Source of the DNA: UPXZ01 sp049840795
GTDB taxonomy: Bacteria > Bacteroidota > Bacteroidia > Bacteroidales > Paludibacteraceae
NCBI GenBank assembly: GCA_049840795.1
Contig: JASGJK010000022.1
Coordinates: forward strand, 1-62,140
Length of the DNA: 62,140 nucleotides
Direction: 5' to 3'
Under the pieces are notes generated by a model. That model ran no database searches. It saw only the letters and a program-made list of their open reading frames with translations, and was not told the DNA's origin. Position numbers and translations under genes: made by a program. Below are positions 1 to 7,484 of this stretch, one piece after another. Every line of letters starts with the position of its first letter. Position 1 is the stretch's first letter.

Positions 1-52
1 ACGTATTGCTAAGGTTAATAGGGAAACACGATAGAATCCGACAGTACCACCT
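1..52 (+). other. Untrimmed Oxford Nanopore adapter and native barcode
   Basis: The first ten bases equal the 3' tail of the nanopore ligation adapter. They are followed by AAGGTTAA, the front flank of native barcodes, then TAGGGAAACACGATAGAATC and further bases matching, from memory, barcode NB04. The segment ends with a degraded version of the CAGCACCT rear flank. This is synthetic sequence, not genomic. It shows that the window starts at the raw end of a read or contig, and it supports a chimeric origin for the GC-rich DNA that follows. The barcode identity is recalled, not looked up. Confidence 0.9.
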
Positions 53-736
53 CTGTTCCACAAGACCGGCGCCGGCAACGGCGAGTGGGAGATGACGACC
101 TACCGCTGGTCCGCCGACGAGTCGTCGGCGAAGCGCCTCGACGAGGGCGCGATCGTCGACGGTTACGAGATCCCGGCGGTCTCGGTCTGCAACCGCTGCC
201 ACGGCGGTCGCGACGACCGCATGCTCGGCATCGAGGAGTGGAGCCTCTCCGCCGCCGGCGCCGAAGGCCTGACGATGGCCAAGCTGAAGGATCTCGGTCT
301 CGTCACCCCGAGCCCGGCGACGACGACGATGACGATCCCGGAGGACGGCACCGGCAAAGCCGCCGCCGCCCTCGGCTGGCTCCACGCCAACTGCGGCATG
401 TGCCACAACAACCGAACCGGCAGCGCGAAGTTCACCGGCCTCTTCATGGACCTCGTCCGCGACGACGCCGACGCCGGCGTCCTGGGCCAACCCACCTGGA
501 CGTCCGGCGTGAACCAGCCGCTCCGCGCCGGCGGCCACTTCGCGCTGTCCCCCGACTTCGCCGGCTTCGTCCGGATCAAGCCCAGCGACGCCGCGCACAG
601 CATGGTGCCCGTCGCCGACGGGATCCGTTACACCGACGGCGGCATCAGCCCCGATCAGATGCCGCCGATCCTGAGCCGGAAAGTCGATCCGAAGGCCGCC
701 TCGGTCGGCGCCTGGATCAACGCGCTCCCGCCGTAG
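53..736 (+). CDS. C-terminal fragment of a c-type cytochrome-like protein (GC-rich contaminant)
   Basis: An open frame enters from the adapter junction, so the true start is missing; the first internal Met is at 92. Counting from that Met, two haem-attachment motifs are visible, CNRCH near residue 33 and CGMCH near residue 101, so the protein could carry two covalent c-type haems in the periplasm or on the outer membrane. The rest matches no family I can name, although such dihaem proteins are common in myxobacteria. GC and codon use are utterly unlike the DNA after 4207. An overlapping frame from 85 to 756 is low-complexity Arg-rich translation and is a shadow. Confidence 0.7.
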   Translation: MFHKTGAGNGEWEMTTYRWSADESSAKRLDEGAIVDGYEIPAVSVCNRCHGGRDDRMLGIEEWSLSAAGAEGLTMAKLKDLGLVTPSPATTTMTIPEDGTGKAAAALGWLHANCGMCHNNRTGSAKFTGLFMDLVRDDADAGVLGQPTWTSGVNQPLRAGGHFALSPDFAGFVRIKPSDAAHSMVPVADGIRYTDGGISPDQMPPILSRKVDPKAASVGAWINALPP

Positions 737-802
737 TCGCGGCCTCTCGAACGTGAACGTGCCCGTTCCGTCCCCGATCTCGCAGGTAGCGTTTGCGGCG
801 AG

Positions 803-2374
803 CTACTTGAAGTCGGACCCGTTGCGCTGGGGCCCGATCGCTGCCCCGATCGCCTCCACCGCGGCCGGCGCGATCGGCTTCGTCGGATCGGTGTAGCTCG
901 CCTGCGGTAGGGCGCGCGTGGCCTCCGCCTTCAGGAGGTGATTCACGCCGGGAAGGAGCACGACCTTCGCGCCTCGCGCGCGTCCCGAAAGGCGCTTGGC
1001 GTCGTCAGGGCTCACCTGGGCGTCGGTCTCGCCCTGGATCACGGTCGTGGGCAACGAGAGCGCCTTCGAGTTGGTGACTGGGTCGATGTTCATCTCGCTC
1101 TTCAGGTAGGTCGCGACGGTCGGGTTGAGAGAGCGGCGCGAGCGGAGGGGGAACGCGCTCGAGAGGACGGCCGGCGGCGATGTCGCCGAGGAGGCGGTCG
1201 ACGTCCGTCATCGTTGGGGCGTCGAGCTTCGCGGCGAGCTGCTCGCGGACGATTGCGCGGAGAGGGCGGCCGCCGGTCGAGACGAGGACGAGGTTGTCGA
1301 CCTTCGTACCGCCGGCGACGAGGAGGGCGAGCAGGCCGCCTTCGGAGTGGCCGACGAGCGAGACCTTCGAGAAGCGGTTGCGATTGGCGAGCTTCGGGAG
1401 GAAGGCCGCAGCGTCGCCGGCCATGTCGTCGACGGTCGTCGCCGCGACGTCGAAGGCGACGCCGCTTACCGACGCCACGCTTGTCGTAGCGCAGGGTGGC
1501 GATTCCCTTCGCAGCCAGTGCTTCGGCGAGGAGGCGGTACGAGTCCGACTGCAGACCGAGGGCGCTGTTGCCGTCGCGGTCGGTCGGACCGGAGCCGGCG
1601 ATGACGAGCGCCACCGGGACCGGGCCCTTCGCGTTCTTCGGCGTCCAGAGCGTGCCGCGAACGACGACCGAGCCGCGCGTCACCTCGACGGGCTCCTCGG
1701 CGACGGTCGCCGGCGCCGGCCGCTGGTGCGCCTTGTGGGACGGAGCCGGCTCGCCCTCGCGGCGAACCTCGAGGTCCTGCGAGGGGACGCTCGCGCGGAC
1801 GACGCGGCCGTCGGCGTCGACCTCGACGGAGACCGCCGTCTTGCCGACGTCGAGATTGACGATCCGTCCCGGCTTCGGCTTGGCGTCGCTCGGCCGCACG
1901 CGGATCGTCCCGTCGACGAGAACGCCGGCGCCCGGGATGAAGACCTTCACCGGCGTCGGCTCGGCCGCCTTCGCGTAGGACTCGGCGGCGGCGGCGTACG
2001 CCTGCCAGCTCCCGTTCTCGATGGTCGATCGCGCCCTGAGGGATCTCGCGATCGAACTGGCGTTGCCCTGGGCCTCGACGCGCGCCTTGCGCTCGCGGCG
2101 AGCGACCGACGACGGTGGCCTTCGAGCCGAGGAGACTGAGCTCGCTCTTCAGCGTCGAGCCGTCGTCGGTCCAGGCCTCGCCGCCGACCACCTCGCCGTT
2201 CTTGTACGTCACGAGGTGGCCCTGGAGGGATTGCTTCGCCGGCGGCGCTTCGGGCTGAGACATGGGAGCCTTTCGCTGGGGCACGGCCGGCGGAGGCTCG
2301 GTGTCACAGGCGGCGGAGAACGCCGCAGCGGCGAGGATTGAAGCCAACGTGCGGAAGGATGGGCGGCCGTTCAT
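803..2374 (-). pseudogene. Alpha/beta-hydrolase lipoprotein broken by frameshifts
   Basis: One gene can be read through about three frame changes, near 1960-2110, 1475-1490 and 1090-1130. The N-terminus has a lipoprotein signal ending in AAFSAAC, then a beta-rich region, then an alpha/beta-hydrolase domain with IAGSGPTDRDGN (oxyanion region), LRYDKRGVG, the nucleophile elbow VGHSEGG and a C-terminal GVNHLL that supplies the catalytic His. The layout matches secreted serine hydrolases of the dienelactone-hydrolase/prolyl-oligopeptidase-like type. Substrate is unknown. The frame breaks are more likely sequencing indels than real decay, since each frame stays well conserved up to the break. It belongs to the GC-rich foreign fragment. 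Confidence 0.65.
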
Positions 2375-2411
2375 TTCGATGACGCTCTATTTAGAGAGAC
2401 ATCGAACTATG

Positions 2412-2760
2412 TCAAGAGGCGCCAGTCTCCGCCCGATGCAGCGGCCGGGAGCGACAGCGCCCCGGGCCCATCGCCGCGACGGCGAGCTTCACCTCGATGC
2501 GGCGAGCGTAGAGCGCGAGGAGGCCGGTGAGGCCCCAACCGACGGCGATCGCGGCGGTCTCCGCGACGCCGTCGACCGAGAAGCTCGCCAGGAGGATGCG
2601 GATGACGAGATGGGTGATCATGCCTACCTGGACCGCGATGACCGCGTAGGCCCAGAGCGTCGGCCTCGTCGTCGTTCGGACGGCGATCGCGAACGCGCGG
2701 AGCTCGGCGCTGTCGTCGCGGCGAGGCGCGAGTCCGGAGCGGGTAAGGGCCGCCGCTCAT
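2412..2760 (-). CDS. Small membrane protein, frameshifted (GC-rich fragment)
   Basis: From an ATG at 2760 and allowing one indel near 2715, a protein of about 115 residues can be read. It contains two hydrophobic stretches, roughly AYAVIAVQVGMITHLVIRIL and TAAIAVGWGLTGLLAL, so it is probably a two-helix inner-membrane protein. Its ATG overlaps the TGA of the upstream gene (ATGA), suggesting translational coupling. I recognise no family. An alternative is that only the part from the internal ATG at 2621 is translated. Confidence 0.45.
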
Positions 2761-3545
2761 GCGCGCACCGCCACCTGGGCCTGCGCGTACCAGCCGTCGC
2801 GCTGGTCGAGCGCCGTATTCGAGCGCAGCGGGCCTCGGCCGGCGATCCCTTGTCCTTGGTGAAGTACGTACGCGTTGAAGCCCTCGTGGAACGCGGCGTC
2901 CTTCGCGTAGGCCTCCGCCTCGCGCGGGTGGGCCGCGAGGTAGGCGCTCGTGCTCATCCCCGCGCGCGACATCTCCCGCGCGGCGTTCATCCGCGATTGC
3001 AGTGGAGCTGGAGCTGAGCGAGACGGTCTTGTCGGCCATGAGCCGCTCGGCGGTCTTGAAGGCGGCGCTCCCTGTTTCGCGCGACACCCCGGCGAAGTCC
3101 CGTTCGAAGCGCTTCGTCTTGTAGGCGTCCGGAAAGGTCGAGCGCCCCGACCAGCCCGACGTGAGCCTGCTCGCGGGTCAGCGCCTCGGACTGGGCCTTT
3201 CCGTTCTCGTGAGCCTCGTGGAGCTCGTAGACCCCGAGACCGAAGCCGGCGATGGCGCCGCCGATGACGAGCCCGGCCTCGGCCTTGGCCGCCATGTGGA
3301 ACACCTCGGCGATGTGAATGCCGTCGAGGACCCCGCAACCGAGCTCGATGCCGCCGGGGATCCCGACGTGCCCCTGCTGCTCCGCTTTGACCTGGCGCCC
3401 GGACGGATTCGGAGCCGTGTAGATCGACGTCGATTCTTGGCCGTCCCCGTCGGACGATTGCGTTCGTCGACCCGTCGTGCCGAAGGGCCTCCTCTTCCTC
3501 GAAGCTAAAATGCCGACCTGCTCCCACCGCTGCGACGTCACTCAT
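2757..3545 (-). CDS. Hypothetical protein, frameshifted (GC-rich fragment)
   Basis: Coherent sequence is spread over three frames. It begins at one of two overlapping ATGs (3545 or 3541), passes a glycine-rich segment GLVIGGAIAGFGLGVYELHE that could be a membrane-inserting or glycine-zipper helix, then a helical tail rich in Ala and Glu (REMSRAGMSTSAYLAAHPRE). Frame changes fall near 3135 and 3000. I do not recognise the family. It is immediately followed, with ATGA overlap, by the small membrane protein, so the two probably form an operon. The N-terminal frame is unresolved. Confidence 0.4.
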   Translation of the reverse strand: MSDVAAVGAGRHFSFEEEEALRHDGSTNAIVRRGRPRIDVDLHGSESVRAPGQSGAAGARRDPRRHRARLRGPRRHSHRRGVPHGGQGRGRARHRRRHRRLRSRGLRAPRGSRERKGPVRGADPRAGSRRAGRGARPFRTPTRRSASNGTSPGCRAKQGAPPSRPPSGSWPTRPSRSAPAPLQSRMNAAREMSRAGMSTSAYLAAHPREAEAYAKDAAFHEGFNAYVLHQGQGIAGRGPLRSNTALDQRDGWYAQAQVAVRA

Positions 3546-3674
3546 CGTTGCCTCCGTGTGGGGTTCCTTCGGCCGGCGGCAGGAGCGGTTGCGGACTTTC
3601 TACCGTTGCGCGTCCGGAGTCCTTCGCGTCATCCTGAACGCGCGGCAGGCCCTGAAAGAGCGGCCGGTCGCCCC

Positions 3675-4206
3675 ATGACGTCCCTCCGGATTCCTTCTCG
3701 GCCACTTCGCTCGTGTTCCTGCTCGGTTGCAGCGGCGCGCGCGCCACCGAGCTCGACGCTCCGGTCCCCGACGGCGGCAGGATTGGGAACGGACAACGGG
3801 ACCGGCGGCGGCAACGGCAACGGCGGCGGCAACGGGACCGGCGGCGACACGCCCACCGGCGACGCCAGCCCTGGCAGCCCCGACAACCCCGTCACTCCCG
3901 CCTCCGTCTGTCAGGGCAACGCGCCCTGCACCCGGCGGGACTGCACCAACACCGCCTGCACCTGCCCAGCCGCCGCGCAGTGCGAGCTCGCCTGCTCCGC
4001 CGCGCCTTGTCAGATTGCTTGCGAGGCCACGTCGACCTGCAGCGGCGTCTGCGCCAACGGCGAGTGCAACCTGCCGCCTCGGCGCCTCCTGCACGTTCGG
4101 GTGCCGGGAGTCGCCGTGCAACGTCGACTGCGCCGGGCAAAACCCGACCTGCGGAGGGGACGCTGCGCCGACGGTCGCTGCCGGTGCGGGATCGGCTCGT
4201 CGTGCG
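3675..4206 (+). pseudogene. Cys-rich lipoprotein, frameshifted and cut at the chimera junction
   Basis: A lipobox-like FLLGCSG is followed by a Gly/Asn/Thr-rich linker and then a region with cysteines every few residues (for example CTCPAAAQCELACSAAPCQIAC). The pieces lie in different frames with shifts near 3780 and 4075. Such Cys-rich lipoproteins with TGG-type linkers are typical of Myxococcota. The sequence stops being GC-rich at about 4207 and the frame then runs into AT-rich Bacteroidota DNA. Any translation continuing past 4207 is an artefact of the junction. Confidence 0.6.
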
Positions 4207-4212
4207 TCTTTA
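4200..4212. other. Chimera junction: GC-rich DNA to AT-rich Bacteroidota DNA
   Basis: Base composition switches abruptly here from strongly GC-rich to AT-rich within about ten bases. No integrase, repeat or attachment site is visible, and the left fragment begins with a sequencing adapter. The joint is therefore best explained as a chimeric read or misassembly. In most Bacteroidota the gene before tRNA-Trp/secE is tuf (family knowledge), and it is missing here. Confidence 0.85.
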
Positions 4213-4226
4213 TTATAATTTTTATA

Positions 4227-4286
4227 GTAAACAAGAAATACAAGTATGCAAGTAAGCAAGAGTTTAATCTTGTTCTACTTGTTTAC
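4227..4286 (+). terminator. Imperfect hairpin before tRNA-Trp
   Basis: GTAAACAAG at 4227 and CTTGTTTAC at 4278 are perfect inverted arms, and further pairing is possible inside (GCAAGA with TCTTGT). It could be the remnant of a terminator of an upstream gene such as tuf, or a processing hairpin for the tRNA. No good T-tract follows, so the assignment is weak. Confidence 0.3.
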
Positions 4287-4307
4287 AAAAAACTTGTAAA
4301 CTAATAT

Positions 4308-4380
4308 ACGGGTGTAGCTCAGTTGGTAGAGCATCGGTCTCCAAAACCGAGTGTCGTGCGTTCGAGTCGTACCTCCCGTG
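4308..4380 (+). tRNA. trnW: tRNA-Trp (anticodon CCA)
   Basis: A full cloverleaf folds: acceptor ACGGGTG with CTCCCGT (one T-T mismatch), D-arm GCTC/GAGC, anticodon stem TCGGT/ACCGA around loop CTCCAAA with anticodon CCA, and T-arm GTGCG TTCGAGT CGTAC. CCA is not encoded. It sits just upstream of secE, as is usual in Bacteroidota, where a tRNA-Trp gene precedes secE-nusG. Confidence 0.95.
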
Positions 4381-4396
4381 CAAAATCTATTTGAAA

Positions 4397-4607
4397 ATGA
4401 GTGCTAATTTTTTATCAAAAACAAGGGACGGATTAAAGGAATCTTACAATGAACTTGTTCATAAAGTTTCTTGGCCAACTCGCTCAGAACTTACAAACAG
4501 TGCTATCGTGGTATTAATTGCTTCCATAATACTTGCATTCATTGGTGCTTGCCATGAACACTACCTTTAGGGAATTAATGACGTTCATTTACAAGAAATT
4601 GTTTTAA
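4397..4607 (+). CDS. secE: SecE, preprotein translocase subunit (one frameshift)
   Basis: SecE is the single-span clamp subunit of the SecYEG channel. The frame from 4397 encodes ESYNELVHKVSWPTRSELTN, the amphipathic SecE signature, and then one transmembrane helix (AIVVLIASIILAFIGA). It stops early at 4568-4570; shifting frame near 4550 continues as NTTFRELMTFIYKKLF and stops at 4607, giving the normal length of a little over 60 residues. The gene is essential and the shift is probably a sequencing indel. It lies between tRNA-Trp and nusG. Confidence 0.85.
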
Positions 4608-4631
4608 TTTTTAACTTTAGGAGAGAAGAAA

Positions 4632-5180
4632 GTGACAGAGTCAGCTAATTTAAAATGGTATGTACTTCGTGCTATCAGTGGCAAGGAGAACAAGGTAAAA
4701 GAGTATATCGATGCGGAAATTAAAAATTCCGACCTTGGTCAATATGTGTCTCAAGTATTAATTCCTACAGAAAAAGTTTATCAAATTCGTAATGGTAAAA
4801 AAATTACCAAAGAACGGAGTTATCTTCCGGGTTATGTACTCGTAGAAGCAAATTTGATAGGTGAAACTCCTCATCGTTTGCGTAATATCCCCAATGTACT
4901 CGGATTTCTTGGTGAGAAAAATAACCAACCCACACCCATTCGCCAGTCGGAAGTAAATCGTATCTTAGGTACGGTGGACGAACGTCAGGAGATTGGAGAA
5001 GAAATGTTAACACCATTCTTCATCGGGGAAACCATCAAGGTAATCAATGGTCCATTCAGCGGATTCTCCGGAGTGATTGAAGAGGTAAATAACGAAAAGA
5101 AAAAACTAAAAGTAATGGTTTTGATTTTCGGTAGAAAAACACCGCTCGAATTGGCATTCACTCAAGTAGAAAAGGAATAA
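4632..5180 (+). CDS. nusG: NusG, transcription elongation/termination factor
   Basis: A 182-residue protein with an N-terminal NGN domain (KWYVLRAISGKENKVKEYI), the internal insert usual in Bacteroidota, and a C-terminal KOW domain (INGPFSGFSGVIEEVN). NusG binds RNA polymerase and couples it to ribosomes or Rho. The start is GTG at 4632, preceded by an AGGAGAG Shine-Dalgarno-like run about ten bases upstream. It follows secE and precedes rplK, the canonical order. Confidence 0.95.
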   Translation: MTESANLKWYVLRAISGKENKVKEYIDAEIKNSDLGQYVSQVLIPTEKVYQIRNGKKITKERSYLPGYVLVEANLIGETPHRLRNIPNVLGFLGEKNNQPTPIRQSEVNRILGTVDERQEIGEEMLTPFFIGETIKVINGPFSGFSGVIEEVNNEKKKLKVMVLIFGRKTPLELAFTQVEKE

Positions 5181-5249
5181 TAAGTACATTTTTGTTACAA
5201 TGTTCGTTGTTATTTCTCTATTTTAAATCAAAAAAACAATAAAACAATT

Positions 5250-5693
5250 ATGGCAAAAGAGATTGCTGGACTTATCAAATTGCAGATAAAAGGAGGTGCG
5301 GCAAACCCATCTCCCCCGTTGGACCCGCATTGGGTTCCAAAGGGATCAGATTTACGGAGTTTTGCAAACAATTTAATGCCAGAACCCAGGAACAAACCGG
5401 GTAAAATCTTACCCGTAGTCATCACTTATTACACAGACAAATCTTTCGACTTTATCGTTAAAACTCCTCCGGTAGCCGTTCAACTTATTGAAGTATCGAA
5501 GGTAAAAGGAGGTTCGGCTGAACCGAACCGTAAAAAGATTGCTGAAATTACTTGGGAACAAGTAAAAGCAATTGCCGAAGATAAAATGGTCGATTTGAAT
5601 TGTTTTGAGTTAGAAGCTGCTATGAAGATGGTAGCCGGTACAGCTCGAAGTATGGGTATCACCGTTAAAGGTGAATTTCCAACCAATAATTAA
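5250..5693 (+). CDS. rplK: Ribosomal protein uL11
   Basis: 147 residues, full length. It opens with KEIAGLIKLQIKGGAANPSP, the conserved proline-rich N-terminal domain that binds the GTPase-associated region of 23S rRNA, and ends with the RNA-binding domain containing GTARSMGITV. It is the first ribosomal gene of the rplKAJL cluster, 16 bases before rplA. Confidence 0.97.
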   Translation: MAKEIAGLIKLQIKGGAANPSPPLDPHWVPKGSDLRSFANNLMPEPRNKPGKILPVVITYYTDKSFDFIVKTPPVAVQLIEVSKVKGGSAEPNRKKIAEITWEQVKAIAEDKMVDLNCFELEAAMKMVAGTARSMGITVKGEFPTNN

Positions 5694-5709
5694 TTAAACT
5701 TCAATTAAA

Positions 5710-6406
5710 ATGAGTAAACTGACAAAAAAACAAAAGTTAGCTGCAGAGAAAATTGAAGCAGGAAAAGCCTATTCTTTGACTGAAGCATCAGCATTGGTAA
5801 AAGAAATTACTACCACAAAGTTTGATGCATCGGTAGATGTTGATGTGCGCTTAGGTGTTGACCCCCGTAAAGCCAACCAAATGGTACGTGGTGTTGTATC
5901 ACTACCACACGGAACCGGTAAACAAGTAAGGGTTCTTGCGTTATGTACTCCCGATCAGGAAGCAGCGGCTAAAGAAGCCGGTGCTGAATTTGTAGGGCTT
6001 GACGAATATATAGATAAAATCAAAGGTGGTTGGACGGATGTAGATGTTATCATCACACAACCGGCAATTATGGGTAAAATAGGTGCTTTAGGACGTGTAC
6101 TCGGACCTCGCGGTTTGATGCCTAACCCAAAGAGCGGAACTGTTACCAATGATGTGGCAGCAGCAGTAAAAGAAGTGAAACAAGGAAAAATCGACTTTAA
6201 AGTAGACAAAATTCGGTATTGTTCACACTTCTATCGGAAAGGTTTCTTTCACTGCTGAACAAATAGCTGATAATGCAAAAGAATTTATTCATACCATTAT
6301 CAAATTGAAGCCAACAACTGCTAAAGGTACATATGTAAAGAGCATTTATCTTTCAAGCACGATGAGTGCCGGAATCAAAATCGATCCAAAATCAGTAGAA
6401 GATTAA
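5710..6406 (+). CDS. rplA: Ribosomal protein uL1 (one frameshift)
   Basis: uL1 forms the L1 stalk and in many bacteria represses its own mRNA. The frame from 5710 covers residues up to QGKIDFKVDKI, including VLGPRGLMPNPKSGTV. An indel near 6215 then throws the frame to a stop at 6258. In the shifted frame the normal C-terminus (SIGKVSFTAEQIADNAKEFI through IKIDPKSVED) runs to TAA at 6406. Total length is normal at about 232 residues. The break is most likely a sequencing error in an essential gene. Confidence 0.92.
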
Positions 6407-6420
6407 AAATGAATTGAGTT

Positions 6421-6949
6421 ATGAAAAAGGAAGATAAAAGCGCAATCATAGAAGATTTACAATCAACGTTAGGTGAGTATTCTCACTTCTATTTGGCTGA
6501 TATTGGGGGCTTAAATGCCACACAAACCAGCGAACTCAGAAGAACTTGCTACAAACAAGAAATTAAACTCTTGGTAGTAAAGAATACGCTGCTTAAAAAG
6601 GCTCTTGATAATTTAGACACAGACTTTAGCGAAATTTATGAATCGCTAAAAGGTGAAACATCATTGATGCTCTCCAATACCGGAAATGCTCCTGCTAAAC
6701 TCATCAAAGAATTTAGCAAGAACAACAAAAACAAAAAACCGCTGTTGAAAGCGGCTTATGTGGAAGAAAGTTTCTACATCGGCGAAAATCAATTGGATGC
6801 ACTTGTAGCTGTTAAAGAGTAAAAACGAACTTCTTGGCGAAGTTATCGGTATGCTATTGTCACCGGTTAACGACGTTATGTCCGCACTCCAATCAGGAGC
6901 AAATACTATCCACGGCGTGTTAGATACGTTGGCGGAAAGAAACAATTAA
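6421..6949 (+). CDS. rplJ: Ribosomal protein uL10 (one frameshift)
   Basis: uL10 anchors the L7/L12 stalk to 23S rRNA. The frame from 6421 gives the N-terminal RNA-binding domain (DLQSTLGEYSHFYLADIGGL) and stops at 6822 after LDALVAVKE. Deleting one base near 6819 continues as SKNELLGEVIGMLLSPVNDV and ends with the L7/L12-binding helix GVLDTLAERNN at 6949. Length is then about 176 residues, as expected. It lies between rplA and rplL. Confidence 0.92.
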
Positions 6950-6986
6950 TTAAATAATAAAATTTTAATAAAATCAAATAAAGATT

Positions 6987-7364
6987 ATGGCAGACGTTAA
7001 AGCTATAGCTAAACAATTAGTAGAGTTAACAGTAAAGGAAGTTAATGAACTAAAACAAATTCTTAAAGAAGAATACGGTATTGAACCAGCAGCCGCTGCA
7101 GTAGCAGTAGCAGCAGGTCCGGCAGCAGCCGCAGCTCCTGCAGCTGAAGAAAAATCATCTTTCGATGTTGTTTTGAAATCAGCCGGAGCTAATAAATTAG
7201 CCATCGTTAAATTAGTAAAAGAACTTACCGGTCTTGGATTGAAAGAAGCTAAAGACTTGGTAGATGCAGCTCCTTCAGTAATTAAAGAAGGTGTTTCAAA
7301 AGACGAAGCAGAAGGGCTGAAAAAATCTTTAACTGAAGGCGGAGCTGAAGTTGAACTTAAATAA
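6987..7364 (+). CDS. rplL: Ribosomal protein bL12 (L7/L12)
   Basis: 125 residues with an N-terminal dimerisation helix (LTVKEVNELKQILKEEYGIE), an Ala-rich hinge, and a C-terminal domain that binds translational GTPases (KLVKELTGLGLKEAKDLVD and KKSLTEGGAEVELK). It is followed by a hairpin with T-tract before rpoB. Confidence 0.97.
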   Translation: MADVKAIAKQLVELTVKEVNELKQILKEEYGIEPAAAAVAVAAGPAAAAAPAAEEKSSFDVVLKSAGANKLAIVKLVKELTGLGLKEAKDLVDAAPSVIKEGVSKDEAEGLKKSLTEGGAEVELK

Positions 7365-7387
7365 AATCACCTGATTTTCAGGCTCTT

Positions 7388-7427
7388 GGTTTAGATTCCT
7401 CTCTCTGAGAGGATTCTAAACCTTTTT
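7388..7427 (+). terminator. Attenuator/terminator hairpin between rplL and rpoB
   Basis: GGTTTAGATTCCTCTC pairs with GAGAGGATTCTAAACC (one mismatch) around a TCT loop and is followed by TTTTT. The shape is that of an intrinsic terminator. Between rplL and rpoB a partial terminator is well known in other bacteria, where it lowers polymerase-gene expression relative to ribosomal genes; the same role is inferred here. Confidence 0.75.
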
Positions 7428-7484
7428 CTGTCTATACTTAAACATTGAGTTCTTTGCACTAAAAAATATAACCTCTTTGACAAT

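Noticed and set aside
53..4207. Reading the GC-rich block as a horizontally acquired island
   Set aside because: It starts at a sequencing adapter, has no mobility genes, repeats or attachment site, and ends in a blunt composition change; a chimeric read explains all of this.
3477..4304. A 275-residue Cys-rich reading frame crossing 4207
   Set aside because: Its last residues come from the Bacteroidota side of the joint and its middle is in mixed frames; it is a junction artefact.
4397..6949. Programmed frameshifting or gene decay in secE, rplA and rplJ
   Set aside because: No slippery-site pattern is shared, the genes are essential, and similar indels occur throughout the window; sequencing error is the simplest cause.
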